Source: G963422595 sp963422595 (GTDB lineage: Bacteria; Pseudomonadota; Gammaproteobacteria; UBA4575). Taken from it: a DNA stretch of 64,000 nt. How positions within the stretch are numbered: position 1 is the first letter of the stretch; each line of letters begins with the position of its first letter. Below, piece by piece: positions 1 through 8,201 of the stretch. Below the pieces are notes generated by a model, which was not told where the DNA came from, did not search any database, and saw only the letters and a list, made by a program, of their open reading frames with translations. The stretch spans positions 992,001 to 1,056,000 of the forward strand of contig OY730298.1 in assembly GCA_963422595.1 (NCBI GenBank). The letters are read 5' to 3'. Both the position numbers and the translations under genes were made by a program.

Positions 1-1
1 C

Positions 2-1372
2 CAAGCTATTACGCGTAGATTAGGTGATAAGGGCTATGCCTTTCCAAATATAAATCCAATACCGAAAATAGACGATAAAAATAAAAGTGTTAAAGTTACA
101 TTGTTTATTGATCCTGGAAAACGGGTTTACGTGCGCAGAATAAATTTTCGCGGACATAAGACCAGTCGTGACGAAGTGTATCGAAGAGAGCTAAGGCAGA
201 TGGAAGGTGGCTGGTATTCACAAACAAACGTCGAATCTTCAAGGCGCAGAATACAGCGGCTAACCTATGTCGATTCTGTTGACATTAAAACTCAACCTGT
301 ACCAGGAGTGGATGACTTTGTCGATTTGGAGATTTCTATCAAGGAACGCCTGGCTGGTAGTTTTAATTTAGGTGCCGGATTTTCTGATAGCCAAGGTGCG
401 GTGCTTTCCTCAAGTGTAAGCCAGGAAAACTTTCTGGGTACGGGCAAAACCGTTTCACTCTCAATTAATACGAGTAAAGTTAACACCGTATATGCGTTTA
501 ACTACATTAATCCATACTACACCATTGATGGAGTTAGCAGGGGCTTCGGTTTTACCTTTGTTTCTACGGAAGCTGAGGAAGCGGATATCTCTGATTTTGA
601 TACCGACAGGTTCGGAACTAACATCAGCTATGGAATACCTTTGACTGAAAATAGTCGCGTTAGTGCCGTTTTAAACCTGGGGAGAACAGCGGTGACGACA
701 AGCAGTAACTCCCCACAGGAAGTCCGCGACTTTATTGTGGAGAATGATGATAAATACATCAATCTTGCATTAACTTCCAGTTTTATACGCGATACCCGAA
801 ATCGTAGCTTGTTTCCAAATGAAGGCAGTCGGCAACGTGTAGCTTTAGAATTTACAGTGCCAGGTAGCGACCTGGAGTTCTACAAGCTAACGTATGAAAA
901 TATGTTTTATTTTGCTCTAGGAGAGACTTTTACGCTATCTCTGGGTGGCGAGATTGGGTATGGTGATCAATATGCGGACACCTCTGATTTGCCGTTTTTT
1001 GAAAAATTTCGTGCTGGCGGTTTTAAAAGTGTCCGTGGTTATGAAAGTAATAGTTTGGGGCCCCGTGATTCACTTGACGAGCCTTTTGGTGGAAACTTCT
1101 TAACTACTGCGCGAACAGAGTTGCAGTTTCCCCCGTTACCACTGCCATTTATAAGCAAAGAAAATGCCCGGTTGAACATGTTCGTGGACGTCGGGAACGT
1201 TTTTGAAGAATTTGATGACTTTGACACAAGTGAAATTCGCGGCGCAGTCGGACTTGGTATTAATATGATAACGGGTTTTGGCGCAATTAGTGCTGCATAT
1301 GCAGCACCGTTCAATGATGGCGATGAAGACGATACCGAAGGATTTCAATTTAACTTAGGGACGAGCTTTTAG
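2..1372 (+). CDS. bamA: Outer membrane protein assembly factor BamA, C-terminal part
   Basis: BamA is the Omp85 barrel that folds and inserts outer-membrane proteins. The frame is open from base 2, so the N-terminal POTRA domains lie outside the window. Seen here are the end of POTRA4 (LGDKGYAFPNINPIPKID), POTRA5 starting near VYVRRINFRGHKTSRDEVYR, and the 16-strand barrel with the conserved VRGYESNSLGPRD lid motif. The protein ends in Phe (NLGTSF), the usual barrel-terminal signal. A TTG at 101 is only an internal codon. skp follows after 16 bases, as in most gammaproteobacteria. Identity is secure; only the length is incomplete. Confidence 0.96.
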   Translation, partial: QAITRRLGDKGYAFPNINPIPKIDDKNKSVKVTLFIDPGKRVYVRRINFRGHKTSRDEVYRRELRQMEGGWYSQTNVESSRRRIQRLTYVDSVDIKTQPVPGVDDFVDLEISIKERLAGSFNLGAGFSDSQGAVLSSSVSQENFLGTGKTVSLSINTSKVNTVYAFNYINPYYTIDGVSRGFGFTFVSTEAEEADISDFDTDRFGTNISYGIPLTENSRVSAVLNLGRTAVTTSSNSPQEVRDFIVENDDKYINLALTSSFIRDTRNRSLFPNEGSRQRVALEFTVPGSDLEFYKLTYENMFYFALGETFTLSLGGEIGYGDQYADTSDLPFFEKFRAGGFKSVRGYESNSLGPRDSLDEPFGGNFLTTARTELQFPPLPLPFISKENARLNMFVDVGNVFEEFDDFDTSEIRGAVGLGINMITGFGAISAAYAAPFNDGDEDDTEGFQFNLGTSF

Positions 1373-1388
1373 AGTTTAGGGGAAACAA

Positions 1389-1895
1389 ATGAAGTTTTAC
1401 TTATCCAGAGTTGTTTTTATTATTGTGCTTTCCGTATTTCCAGCCATTGTCGCTGCGGAGACAAAGATAGGATTTGTTAACATGGCTGAAATTATGGAAA
1501 GCTCACCTCAGGCTGCAACGGCGCGTAAATCTTTAGAAAAAGAATTTTCAAGCAGAGATAAAAAACTCACGGTGGTACGTGATGAGATTTTAAAGCTTGA
1601 AGAAACGTTAAAAAATGATGCCGCTATATTAAGTGATAAGCGGCGTAGTGAGCTTGAGAAAGAGATACTGGGTAAAAAAAGGAAATACAATCGACAGCAA
1701 GATGAACTGCGAGAAGATTTTAATATTCGTAGTAACCAGGAGTTAGGTAAGTTACAGAAGAAAATACATGAAGTTATACTGAATATTGCAAAAACCGAAA
1801 ATTATGATTTAGTCGTCACACAACCTATTCTTTTTGCCAGTAATCGCATTGACATGACACAGCGTATTCTAAAGGAGTTGCAAAGTACCCCGTAG
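1389..1895 (+). CDS. skp: Periplasmic chaperone Skp/OmpH
   Basis: Skp holds unfolded outer-membrane proteins in the periplasm and hands them to BamA. The 168-residue product begins with a signal peptide (Lys, then a hydrophobic stretch, cut after about AIVAAE). It continues with the family start TKIGFVNMAEIMES and a long charged coiled coil (about residues 45-125, rich in Lys, Glu and Leu) that forms the tentacles. Length fits the family. It lies between bamA and lpxD, the standard position, and is probably cotranscribed with both. The start is ATG preceded by a GGGGAAA purine run. Confidence 0.93.
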   Translation: MKFYLSRVVFIIVLSVFPAIVAAETKIGFVNMAEIMESSPQAATARKSLEKEFSSRDKKLTVVRDEILKLEETLKNDAAILSDKRRSELEKEILGKKRKYNRQQDELREDFNIRSNQELGKLQKKIHEVILNIAKTENYDLVVTQPILFASNRIDMTQRILKELQSTP

Positions 1896-1908
1896 TTAAT
1901 GGTCGGCT

Positions 1909-2913
1909 GTGTCGTTTACACTCGCAAAACTATCCGAGCATACCGCGACAACTGTCGCTGGAGACCCAACTTGTGAAATCAATCGTGTAGATAGTCTTCA
2001 ACATGCCAGTTCCGGATCAATTGCCTTTTTTGCGAGTCCAAAACTTAAACAGCAACTTAAAGAGACTCGGGCTTCAGCAGTAATTTTAGATCAAAAATTT
2101 GTTAATCTTTGCCCTGCGCATGCGTTGATTACGAATAATCCATATCTGGTTTTCGCTAAGGTCGCTGCATTACTGAACATTTTACCTAAGCACGCCGCGG
2201 GCATTCATCCAACTGCAATCATTTCAAATGATTCAGAAATATCCAGGAACTGCTATGTTGGTCCTTATACGGTTATTGATGAAGATTGTGTAATTGGAGA
2301 AAACACTTACATAGGTTCAAATTGTAAAATTAACAAATTCTGCACCTTGGGAGAAGATTGTCATCTGGTTAATAATGTTACTTTATGTGATAAAACTTCA
2401 TTAGGAAAACGCGTTACAATTCATCCTGGTGCTATTATCGGAAGTGATGGCTTTGGCCTTGCCAGTGATGAGGGTAAGTGGGTCAAAATTCCTCAGTTAG
2501 GCGGCGTTCGAATAGGAGACGACGTGGAAATTGGTGCCAATACAACAGTTGATAGAGGCGCTTTAGGAGATACGCTCATAGAAGAAGGTGTAAAGCTTGA
2601 TAATCAAATCCAAATTGGACATAACGTTAAAATTGGTGCTCACACGGCTATTGCCGCTTGTGCGGGTATTTCAGGCAGTACCACGGTGGGTAAATTTTGT
2701 CGCATCGGGGGTGGAACAGGTATCGGCGGGCACTTGGAGATTACTGATAATGTTGAACTGGGTGGCATGACCAGACTATCGCGTTCGATCAAAAATGCAG
2801 GTACTTATGTTTCGGGAACGCCAATACAGCCATACAGAAAGTGGCTAAGAAATTCAGCGCTCTTTACCAGACTTGATGACTTAGCAAGCCGAATTAAAAA
2901 ATTAGAAAAGTAA
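1909..2913 (+). CDS. lpxD: UDP-3-O-acylglucosamine N-acyltransferase LpxD
   Basis: Third step of lipid A synthesis: adds a hydroxyacyl chain from ACP to the 2-amino group of UDP-3-acyl-glucosamine (or of the 3-amino analogue if GnnA/GnnB work). The 334-residue protein has the N-terminal uridine-binding domain, then left-handed beta-helix hexapeptide repeats from about residue 100 to 300. The catalytic histidine is in QIGHNVKIG (His238 by my count, against His239 in E. coli). The start is GTG, 13 bases after skp. It precedes fabZ and lpxA in the standard order. Confidence 0.95.
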   Translation: MSFTLAKLSEHTATTVAGDPTCEINRVDSLQHASSGSIAFFASPKLKQQLKETRASAVILDQKFVNLCPAHALITNNPYLVFAKVAALLNILPKHAAGIHPTAIISNDSEISRNCYVGPYTVIDEDCVIGENTYIGSNCKINKFCTLGEDCHLVNNVTLCDKTSLGKRVTIHPGAIIGSDGFGLASDEGKWVKIPQLGGVRIGDDVEIGANTTVDRGALGDTLIEEGVKLDNQIQIGHNVKIGAHTAIAACAGISGSTTVGKFCRIGGGTGIGGHLEITDNVELGGMTRLSRSIKNAGTYVSGTPIQPYRKWLRNSALFTRLDDLASRIKKLEK

Positions 2914-2931
2914 TGAAAGAGAGTTATCAAA

Positions 2932-3384
2932 ATGGCTGAAATGGGTATTCATGATATTTTAAAACTCCTGCCACATCGGTATCCGTTTTTATTGGTGGAT
3001 CGTGTCTTGGAATGTAACGTCGGAAAATCAATATTGGCAATAAAAAATGTCAGTTATAACGAACCTTTTTTTCAAGGTCATTTCCCAAGTGCCCCGGTAA
3101 TGCCAGGAGTTTTAATTCTTGAAGCGCTCGCACAGGCTTCAGGGTTGCTGGCACTAAACAGTCCCGAGTGGCGTCCTGATGATGGCAGTTTATATTTATT
3201 TGTAGGCATTGATAAGGCACGTTTCAAGCGACAAGTAGACCCTGGTGACAGACTTACGTTGAACGTTCAACTGCTAAGGCATAAGCGAGGTTACGGTGTA
3301 TTTAATGCTATGGCTTCTGTTGATGGTGAAGTCGCAACAACGGCTGAATTAATGTGCGTATTTAAGGAAATAGAAATAAAATGA
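2932..3384 (+). CDS. fabZ: 3-hydroxyacyl-ACP dehydratase FabZ
   Basis: Dehydrates 3-hydroxyacyl-ACP in fatty acid elongation and competes with LpxA and LpxD for the same substrates. The 150-residue hot-dog fold protein shows PHRYPFLLVDR near the N-terminus and the active-site stretch QGHFPSAPVMPG (His50) with LILEALAQ (Glu64). Size and motifs are typical. The ATG follows an AAGAGAG ribosome-binding run, 18 bases after lpxD. Its place between lpxD and lpxA ties membrane phospholipid and lipid A supply. Confidence 0.96.
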   Translation: MAEMGIHDILKLLPHRYPFLLVDRVLECNVGKSILAIKNVSYNEPFFQGHFPSAPVMPGVLILEALAQASGLLALNSPEWRPDDGSLYLFVGIDKARFKRQVDPGDRLTLNVQLLRHKRGYGVFNAMASVDGEVATTAELMCVFKEIEIK

Positions 3385-3407
3385 TTTTTTGATACCGGTC
3401 TTCAGTA

Positions 3408-4199
3408 ATGGTCAGTGAAAACAAACGCATTCATTCGACTGCAATAATTGATTCAAGCGCGCGGCTTGGTACAAATGTTTCGATAGGTGCATATTCCATT
3501 ATTGGGACAGGTGTAAATATTGGTAGTAATACATGGATTGGTCCGCATGTAGTTATAAATGGCCCCACCGCGATAGGGTCTGGAAATCGTATATTCCAAT
3601 TCTCATCCATTGGTGAAATTCCGCAAGACAAAAAATACCATGGAGAAAAGAGCCAGTTAATTATCGGTGATGATAATACGATAAGAGAGTATGTAACTAT
3701 TAACCGTGGTACAGAGGCAGATCAGGGATATACAAAAGTAGGAAGTCGTAACTGGATCATGGCTTACGTGCATATTGCGCACGATTGCAACGTTGGCAGT
3801 GATACGATTTTTGCGAATGGCGTAACTCTGGCGGGTCATGTAATCGTCGAAGAATTTGCGATTCTTGGGGGGTTCACTTTAGTTCATCAGTTTTGCCGTA
3901 TTGGGGCACATTCTTTTTGTGCAATGGGCACAGCCTTGAATAAAGATTTACCACCTTATGTGATGGCATCAGGGAATTATGCGACTACACATGGATTGAA
4001 TAAAGAAGGATTGCGGCGTCGGGATTTTTCTGAAGGATGTATAAAGGCATTATATAAATCTTATAAATTACTTATGCGTAATAATAAATGCTCCAGGCAT
4101 GAGAACATCGTGCAAGTAGAAAGACTCGCCGCTGAATATCCGCAAGTTCAGAAATTTTTGGACTTTATTATCTCAAGTGAACGCGGCATCGTTCAATAG
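3408..4199 (+). CDS. lpxA: UDP-N-acetylglucosamine O-acyltransferase LpxA
   Basis: First step of lipid A synthesis: moves a 3-hydroxyacyl chain from ACP to position 3 of UDP-GlcNAc, or to the 3-amino group of UDP-GlcNAc3N in species with GnnA/GnnB. The 263-residue hexapeptide-repeat protein has catalytic His125 in VHIAHDC and the C-terminal helical domain (DFSEGCIKALYKSYKLLMR). Residue 173 is Met (CAMGTALNKD), where E. coli has the hydrocarbon-ruler Gly173 and, from memory, Pseudomonas aeruginosa has Met; this predicts a short, C10-like acyl chain. It ends two bases from the stop of the opposing lpxB. Confidence 0.95.
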   Translation: MVSENKRIHSTAIIDSSARLGTNVSIGAYSIIGTGVNIGSNTWIGPHVVINGPTAIGSGNRIFQFSSIGEIPQDKKYHGEKSQLIIGDDNTIREYVTINRGTEADQGYTKVGSRNWIMAYVHIAHDCNVGSDTIFANGVTLAGHVIVEEFAILGGFTLVHQFCRIGAHSFCAMGTALNKDLPPYVMASGNYATTHGLNKEGLRRRDFSEGCIKALYKSYKLLMRNNKCSRHENIVQVERLAAEYPQVQKFLDFIISSERGIVQ

Positions 4200-4201
4200 T
4201 G

Positions 4202-5344
4202 TTATTGATTAGACGCGATTAGATTTGCAGCCAATTCAGCTGCTGCAAAAGAACCATTCTTTTCGCCTAAAGATTGTTTTATGGTGTGCATCTCTCTTTG
4301 CATATGCGCCACGTAAGTTTTATTTGATAACAATTTTTCTAATTCCATGGCGATACTTTCAGGTGTCGCTTCGGCTTGAATAAATTCGCGGCATATTTCT
4401 TTTCCAGCGATTACATTTGCGATTCCTGCGTAACTGAAATTCACAATTTTACTTAATATTCGGTATGTAATTGGGGATATTTTATACACTATCAACATTG
4501 GTGTTTGTAAAAGTGTTATTTGCAAGGTCACAGTACCTGAAGCTGCTGCAATCACATCACATGCGTTGATAACGTCGTAAATATTGGCTGTCGTGGTTGT
4601 TATATTAATATTTGCACAGTTAATGAATTTGTTTATACAGTTTTTCGGTAACGTTGGGGCAATTGGTGTTATAAATTGAAGGTTATCTATTTGTTGCGAG
4701 AGTCTTGCTGCCGCTTTCAGTAACGTTGGAAAATTATTTTCAATTTCACTTGCACGGCTGCCCGGGAATATACCTATTAGCTGCTTATTTAAGTCCAGGG
4801 TTTCAGCGTTGAAAAACTCATCCTTTTCAAGAGTCACGGCCACATCCTCTACTAAAGGATGTCCTACGTACTCTACTGGGACATTTGCATCCTGGTAAAA
4901 TTTTACTTCGAATGGGAACACAACCGCCATCATATCTACACTTTTTTGTATGATTTTGATTCGTGAAGAGCGCCATGCCCAAATTTGTGGACTAATGTAA
5001 TACATTACTTTAATGCCGCGGTGTTTTGCAGTTTTCGCCAGGTGTAAATTAAAATCGGGAGAGTCAATCAGTACCAGGAGATCAGGCGGATTGCGTTTTA
5101 ACGTACGTTTCATTTTATTGAGAATATTGCGTAACCGAGGGTAATGTTTTATTACTTCAACAAGGCCAACAACAGAAAGTTCAGAGACATTGGCATGAAT
5201 ATCAACGCCCGCTTTGCGCATATTTTCTCCACCCAGTCCGTAACACTGTATATCGGGTAAAAATTTTTTTAGCTCAACAATCAAATTGGCGCCGTACAAA
5301 TCTCCGGATGCCTCACCCGCAACTATCATCAGGCGAAGTGGCAT
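4202..5344 (-). CDS. lpxB: Lipid A disaccharide synthase LpxB
   Basis: Glycosyltransferase (family GT19) that joins UDP-2,3-diacylglucosamine to lipid X. The start chosen is the ATG at 5344, giving MPLRLMIVAGEASGDLYGA and 380 residues, close to E. coli's 382. A longer frame to 5380 would overlap the aminotransferase stop. Family motifs seen are VAGEASGD, YYISPQIWAWR, FPFE and GTVTLQ. Unlike the usual layout it points against lpxA, and it is the last gene of a reverse block gnnA-gnnB-lpxB with a 7-base gap after gnnB. Confidence 0.94.
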   Translation of the reverse strand: MPLRLMIVAGEASGDLYGANLIVELKKFLPDIQCYGLGGENMRKAGVDIHANVSELSVVGLVEVIKHYPRLRNILNKMKRTLKRNPPDLLVLIDSPDFNLHLAKTAKHRGIKVMYYISPQIWAWRSSRIKIIQKSVDMMAVVFPFEVKFYQDANVPVEYVGHPLVEDVAVTLEKDEFFNAETLDLNKQLIGIFPGSRASEIENNFPTLLKAAARLSQQIDNLQFITPIAPTLPKNCINKFINCANINITTTTANIYDVINACDVIAAASGTVTLQITLLQTPMLIVYKISPITYRILSKIVNFSYAGIANVIAGKEICREFIQAEATPESIAMELEKLLSNKTYVAHMQREMHTIKQSLGEKNGSFAAAELAANLIASNQ

Positions 5345-5351
5345 TTTTTGT

Positions 5352-6448
5352 TTAGCTGGCGTAGGCGCGCGTAACGGCATTTACTACGGTTTGGATTTGC
5401 TCATCAGCCATCTCAGGGAACATAGGCAGAGAAATACATTGTGCGCATATGGTATTGGTATTGGTGAGATCTGATGCCCGGGAAATATTTGAAAATGCCT
5501 TTTGGCTTGGCAAAGGCGTGGGGTAATAGATCGCGTGACCGATTTGTTGGCGCAGAAATTGTGTAACGACTGTATTGCGAATTTCACTAAGTAACGTGTA
5601 TTGATGAAAAACATGTGATAGGTCATTATTTAGTTCAGGGGTTTGTATTGGTAACTGCTCTAACATTTCGTTATAGCGCCGTGCCACTGAGATTCGTTGC
5701 CGATTAAATGTATCGATATACTTTAGCTTAACTCTCAAGACCGCCGCTTGCAGTTCGTCAAGACGGCTATTCCATCCCACGACCTGGTGTTGATTACGTG
5801 TTTTGCTGCCATGGTTTTTTAACAAGCGGAACTGCTCTGCTATTTCATCCGAGTTTGTTGTACATAATCCACCATCTCCATAACAGCCCAGATTTTTACT
5901 TGGAAAAAAACTAAAGCAGCCAGCATCACCAAAAGTACCGGTTTGTTGTTTTCCGGTACGTGCCCCAAAGGATTGCGCGCAATCCTCAATTATCAGCAGG
6001 TTATGCCGTTGTGCAACTTTACATATAGCCCGCATATCTGCTACCTGACCAATATATGAACAGGTAAAATCATGCGGGTTTTATCGGTTATTACGCTTTC
6101 GATATCCTTCGCGTTGATATTAAATACGGCGGGATCAATATCAACAAATACAGGAGTGGCACCAACGTAACAGATCGCTTCCGCAGTCGCGGCGAAACTA
6201 AAAGGGGTAGTGATAACCTCATCGTCTTTACCAATACCACATGCTCGTAAAGCTAAGTGTAGTGCGTCAGTACCAGAATTGCATGAAATCGCATGCTTAA
6301 CGCCCAGATACTCGGCGATCTCAATTTCAAATTGTTCGACATTAGGACCCATAATGAAGCGGGTGTTATGCAACACCCCTGAAACCGCAGCATCAATTTC
6401 TGCTTGCATCATTGCATACTGCAATTTTAAATCCAGCATCGGAATCAT
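5352..6448 (-). pseudogene. gnnB: GnnB-type UDP-sugar aminotransferase, broken by a one-base frameshift
   Basis: DegT/DnrJ/EryC1/StrS-family PLP aminotransferase. In Acidithiobacillus, GnnB with GnnA turns UDP-GlcNAc into UDP-GlcNAc3N, so lipid A gains amide in place of ester links at position 3. The gene lies in two frames. The N-terminal part (6448 to about 6055) has SCNSGTDALHLAL and DEVITTPFSFAATAEA and ends with ILPVHILVR then stop. The C-terminal part resumes as GQVADMRAICKVAQRHN, with EDCAQSFGA and the PLP lysine in FFPSKNLGCYGDGG. Restoring one base in the AT run at 6051-6058 rejoins them (ILPVHIYGQVADMRAI). Everything else looks intact, so this is a recent loss, a programmed slip or a sequencing error. 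Confidence 0.85.
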
Positions 6449-6480
6449 GGGTAAACAACCTGAGTTACTATTGAATTCAG

Positions 6481-7452
6481 CTAAGTTAAAAGTTCGCTAA
6501 TTTGAATTGCGATATCCAAAGCTCTTTTTCCATCCTGGCCGGTAACTTTAGGTATCGAATGGTTTTTGATGGCTGCTAAAAAATGGTCTATTTCGGTTAA
6601 CAAGGCATCGGATTCATCGTATTTGGTTTTATGCGTCTCAATATTTGGAACTCCAGGATACATTTCACTCCTGCCTTTTCGATAAACTACTAACTCCTGA
6701 TTTTGAAAGTCAATGGAGAAATAAGCGTCATTCTGAAAAATGCGCATTTTACGTTCGGATTTATTACTTACACGGCTTGCCGTAACGTTTGCAACGCATC
6801 TGTTGTTAAAAACGATGTGCGCGTTAGCAATATCTATATCCTTTGACAATACGGGTATGCCACTGGCATCAATTTTTTCAACTTCGGAATCCACGATGTC
6901 AAGGATGATGTCAATGTCATGTATCATTAAATCAAGTACTACGTTCACTTCGGTACCGCGAGGGTTATAGGGAGACAAGCGGTGAGACTCTATGAATCTA
7001 ACCCCGGTGAGATGCTGTTCTAATGCCAGCATTGCCGGATTAAATCTCTCTAAGTGTCCAACCTGCAGGATGCGATCATTTTCCTCAGCCAGCTTTATCA
7101 ATTTATCAGCTTGTTCGAGTGTAGTGGAAATTGGTTTTTCAACTAAAACATGAGAATGGTGATGTAGAAAATCTGTGGTGATGGCGTAATGCAGGTCTGT
7201 AGGAACCACTATACTCACGGCATCTACTGCCCCGAGTAATTCGTGATAATCTGCTAATGCACCACAGTTGGTGATTGATGCAACTTCCCGTGCCTTCTCA
7301 ATATCTTTATCAACAACGGCAAGTAAATCGCTGTTTTTCAGTTGAGAATATTTCTGTGCGTGAAATTTACCTAAATAACCAGCACCAATTACTGCTGTTC
7401 GTATGCTCGACACTTTGCTAACGATTTGCGGTATCCTGTAAATCAGGCGCAT
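6481..7452 (-). CDS. gnnA: GnnA-type UDP-sugar 3-dehydrogenase (Gfo/Idh/MocA family)
   Basis: NAD-dependent oxidoreductase expected to oxidise the 3-OH of UDP-GlcNAc, giving the keto sugar that GnnB transaminates. The Rossmann motif AVIGAGYLGKFHAQ is near the N-terminus, followed by the family marks VLVEKPIS (EKP), VGHLERFNP and DLMIHDIDI. Start is uncertain: the ATG at 7452 is given; the GTG at 7413 would begin just before SSIRTAVIGAG and fits homologues well; the frame extends to 7533. The function call rests on position beside lpxA, lpxB and gnnB. Gfo/Idh proteins are diverse, so the substrate is inference. Confidence 0.8.
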   Translation of the reverse strand: MRLIYRIPQIVSKVSSIRTAVIGAGYLGKFHAQKYSQLKNSDLLAVVDKDIEKAREVASITNCGALADYHELLGAVDAVSIVVPTDLHYAITTDFLHHHSHVLVEKPISTTLEQADKLIKLAEENDRILQVGHLERFNPAMLALEQHLTGVRFIESHRLSPYNPRGTEVNVVLDLMIHDIDIILDIVDSEVEKIDASGIPVLSKDIDIANAHIVFNNRCVANVTASRVSNKSERKMRIFQNDAYFSIDFQNQELVVYRKGRSEMYPGVPNIETHKTKYDESDALLTEIDHFLAAIKNHSIPKVTGQDGKRALDIAIQISELLT

Positions 7453-7539
7453 AGTATACGAAGTTTGAGCAGGAACTCCTAACCTCTGGTTTAAGCGCTT
7501 TGGTTGATTATTAGCCAGCCATCTTGAATACAAAAAGCC

Positions 7540-8130
7540 ATGTTTGAATTAGTTGCTGGTCTTGATGAAGCTGGCCGAGGGTCGCTTGCAGGGCCTGTGG
7601 TTGCGGCTGCCGTTGTTTTAAGCCCCAAAAAACCTATTAATGGACTCGTTGATTCAAAACGACTTAGTGCTAAAAAACGGTTGTTTCTTTATAAAGAAAT
7701 AAAACGTAAGGCCATCGCCTGGGGAATTGGTCAGGCAGCTGCGGCGGAAATCGATGCAATGAATATTCATCAAGCTACACTGCTGGCGATGCAAAGGGCT
7801 TATATCGCAATGCGATTCAAAGTAAAGCACGTGTTAGTAGATGGCTTGCATTGCCCAAAGTTGTCGATTAACTGTACCGCGATAGTAAAAGGCGATGCGA
7901 CTATCCCGGTAATCAGCGCGGCCTCCATAGTGGCGAAAGTCACCCGAGACGCGGAAATGGAAAGACATCACAAGACTCTGCCACAATACCAGTTTAATCA
8001 ACACAAAGGCTATCCTACGGCACAACACATTGCTGCTTTGCGAGAATTTGGAGCATGTATTTTACACCGCAAAAGCTACAAGCCTGTAAAAGAAACAATG
8101 ACTTCCCAAGCGGCCACCCCGGGTGGTTAA
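7540..8130 (+). CDS. rnhB: Ribonuclease HII
   Basis: Removes ribonucleotides from DNA-RNA hybrids. The 196-residue protein starts FELVAGLDEAGRGSLAGPVV, with the family DEAGRG (Asp9-Glu10) and GLVDSKRLS. Later acidic residues are in HVLVDG and in KVTRDAEM, and HKGYPTAQH is the usual C-terminal motif. It is read divergently from gnnA across a short gap. The last codons form the inverted repeat CCACC-CCG-GGTGG at 8114-8126, without a T run. Placement before dnaE matches gammaproteobacteria. Confidence 0.95.
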   Translation: MFELVAGLDEAGRGSLAGPVVAAAVVLSPKKPINGLVDSKRLSAKKRLFLYKEIKRKAIAWGIGQAAAAEIDAMNIHQATLLAMQRAYIAMRFKVKHVLVDGLHCPKLSINCTAIVKGDATIPVISAASIVAKVTRDAEMERHHKTLPQYQFNQHKGYPTAQHIAALREFGACILHRKSYKPVKETMTSQAATPGG

Positions 8131-8201
8131 AATCATCAGATATATACAGAATCAGGGCTAAACGTGTATTTATAAAGATTGAATAAAATTTAATTTAACC
8201 C

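Noticed and set aside
8114..8126. CCACC-CCG-GGTGG hairpin at the rnhB stop as a terminator
   Set aside because: No T run follows and the stem is short. A similar GC hairpin at the xerD end (30773-30786) also lacks one.
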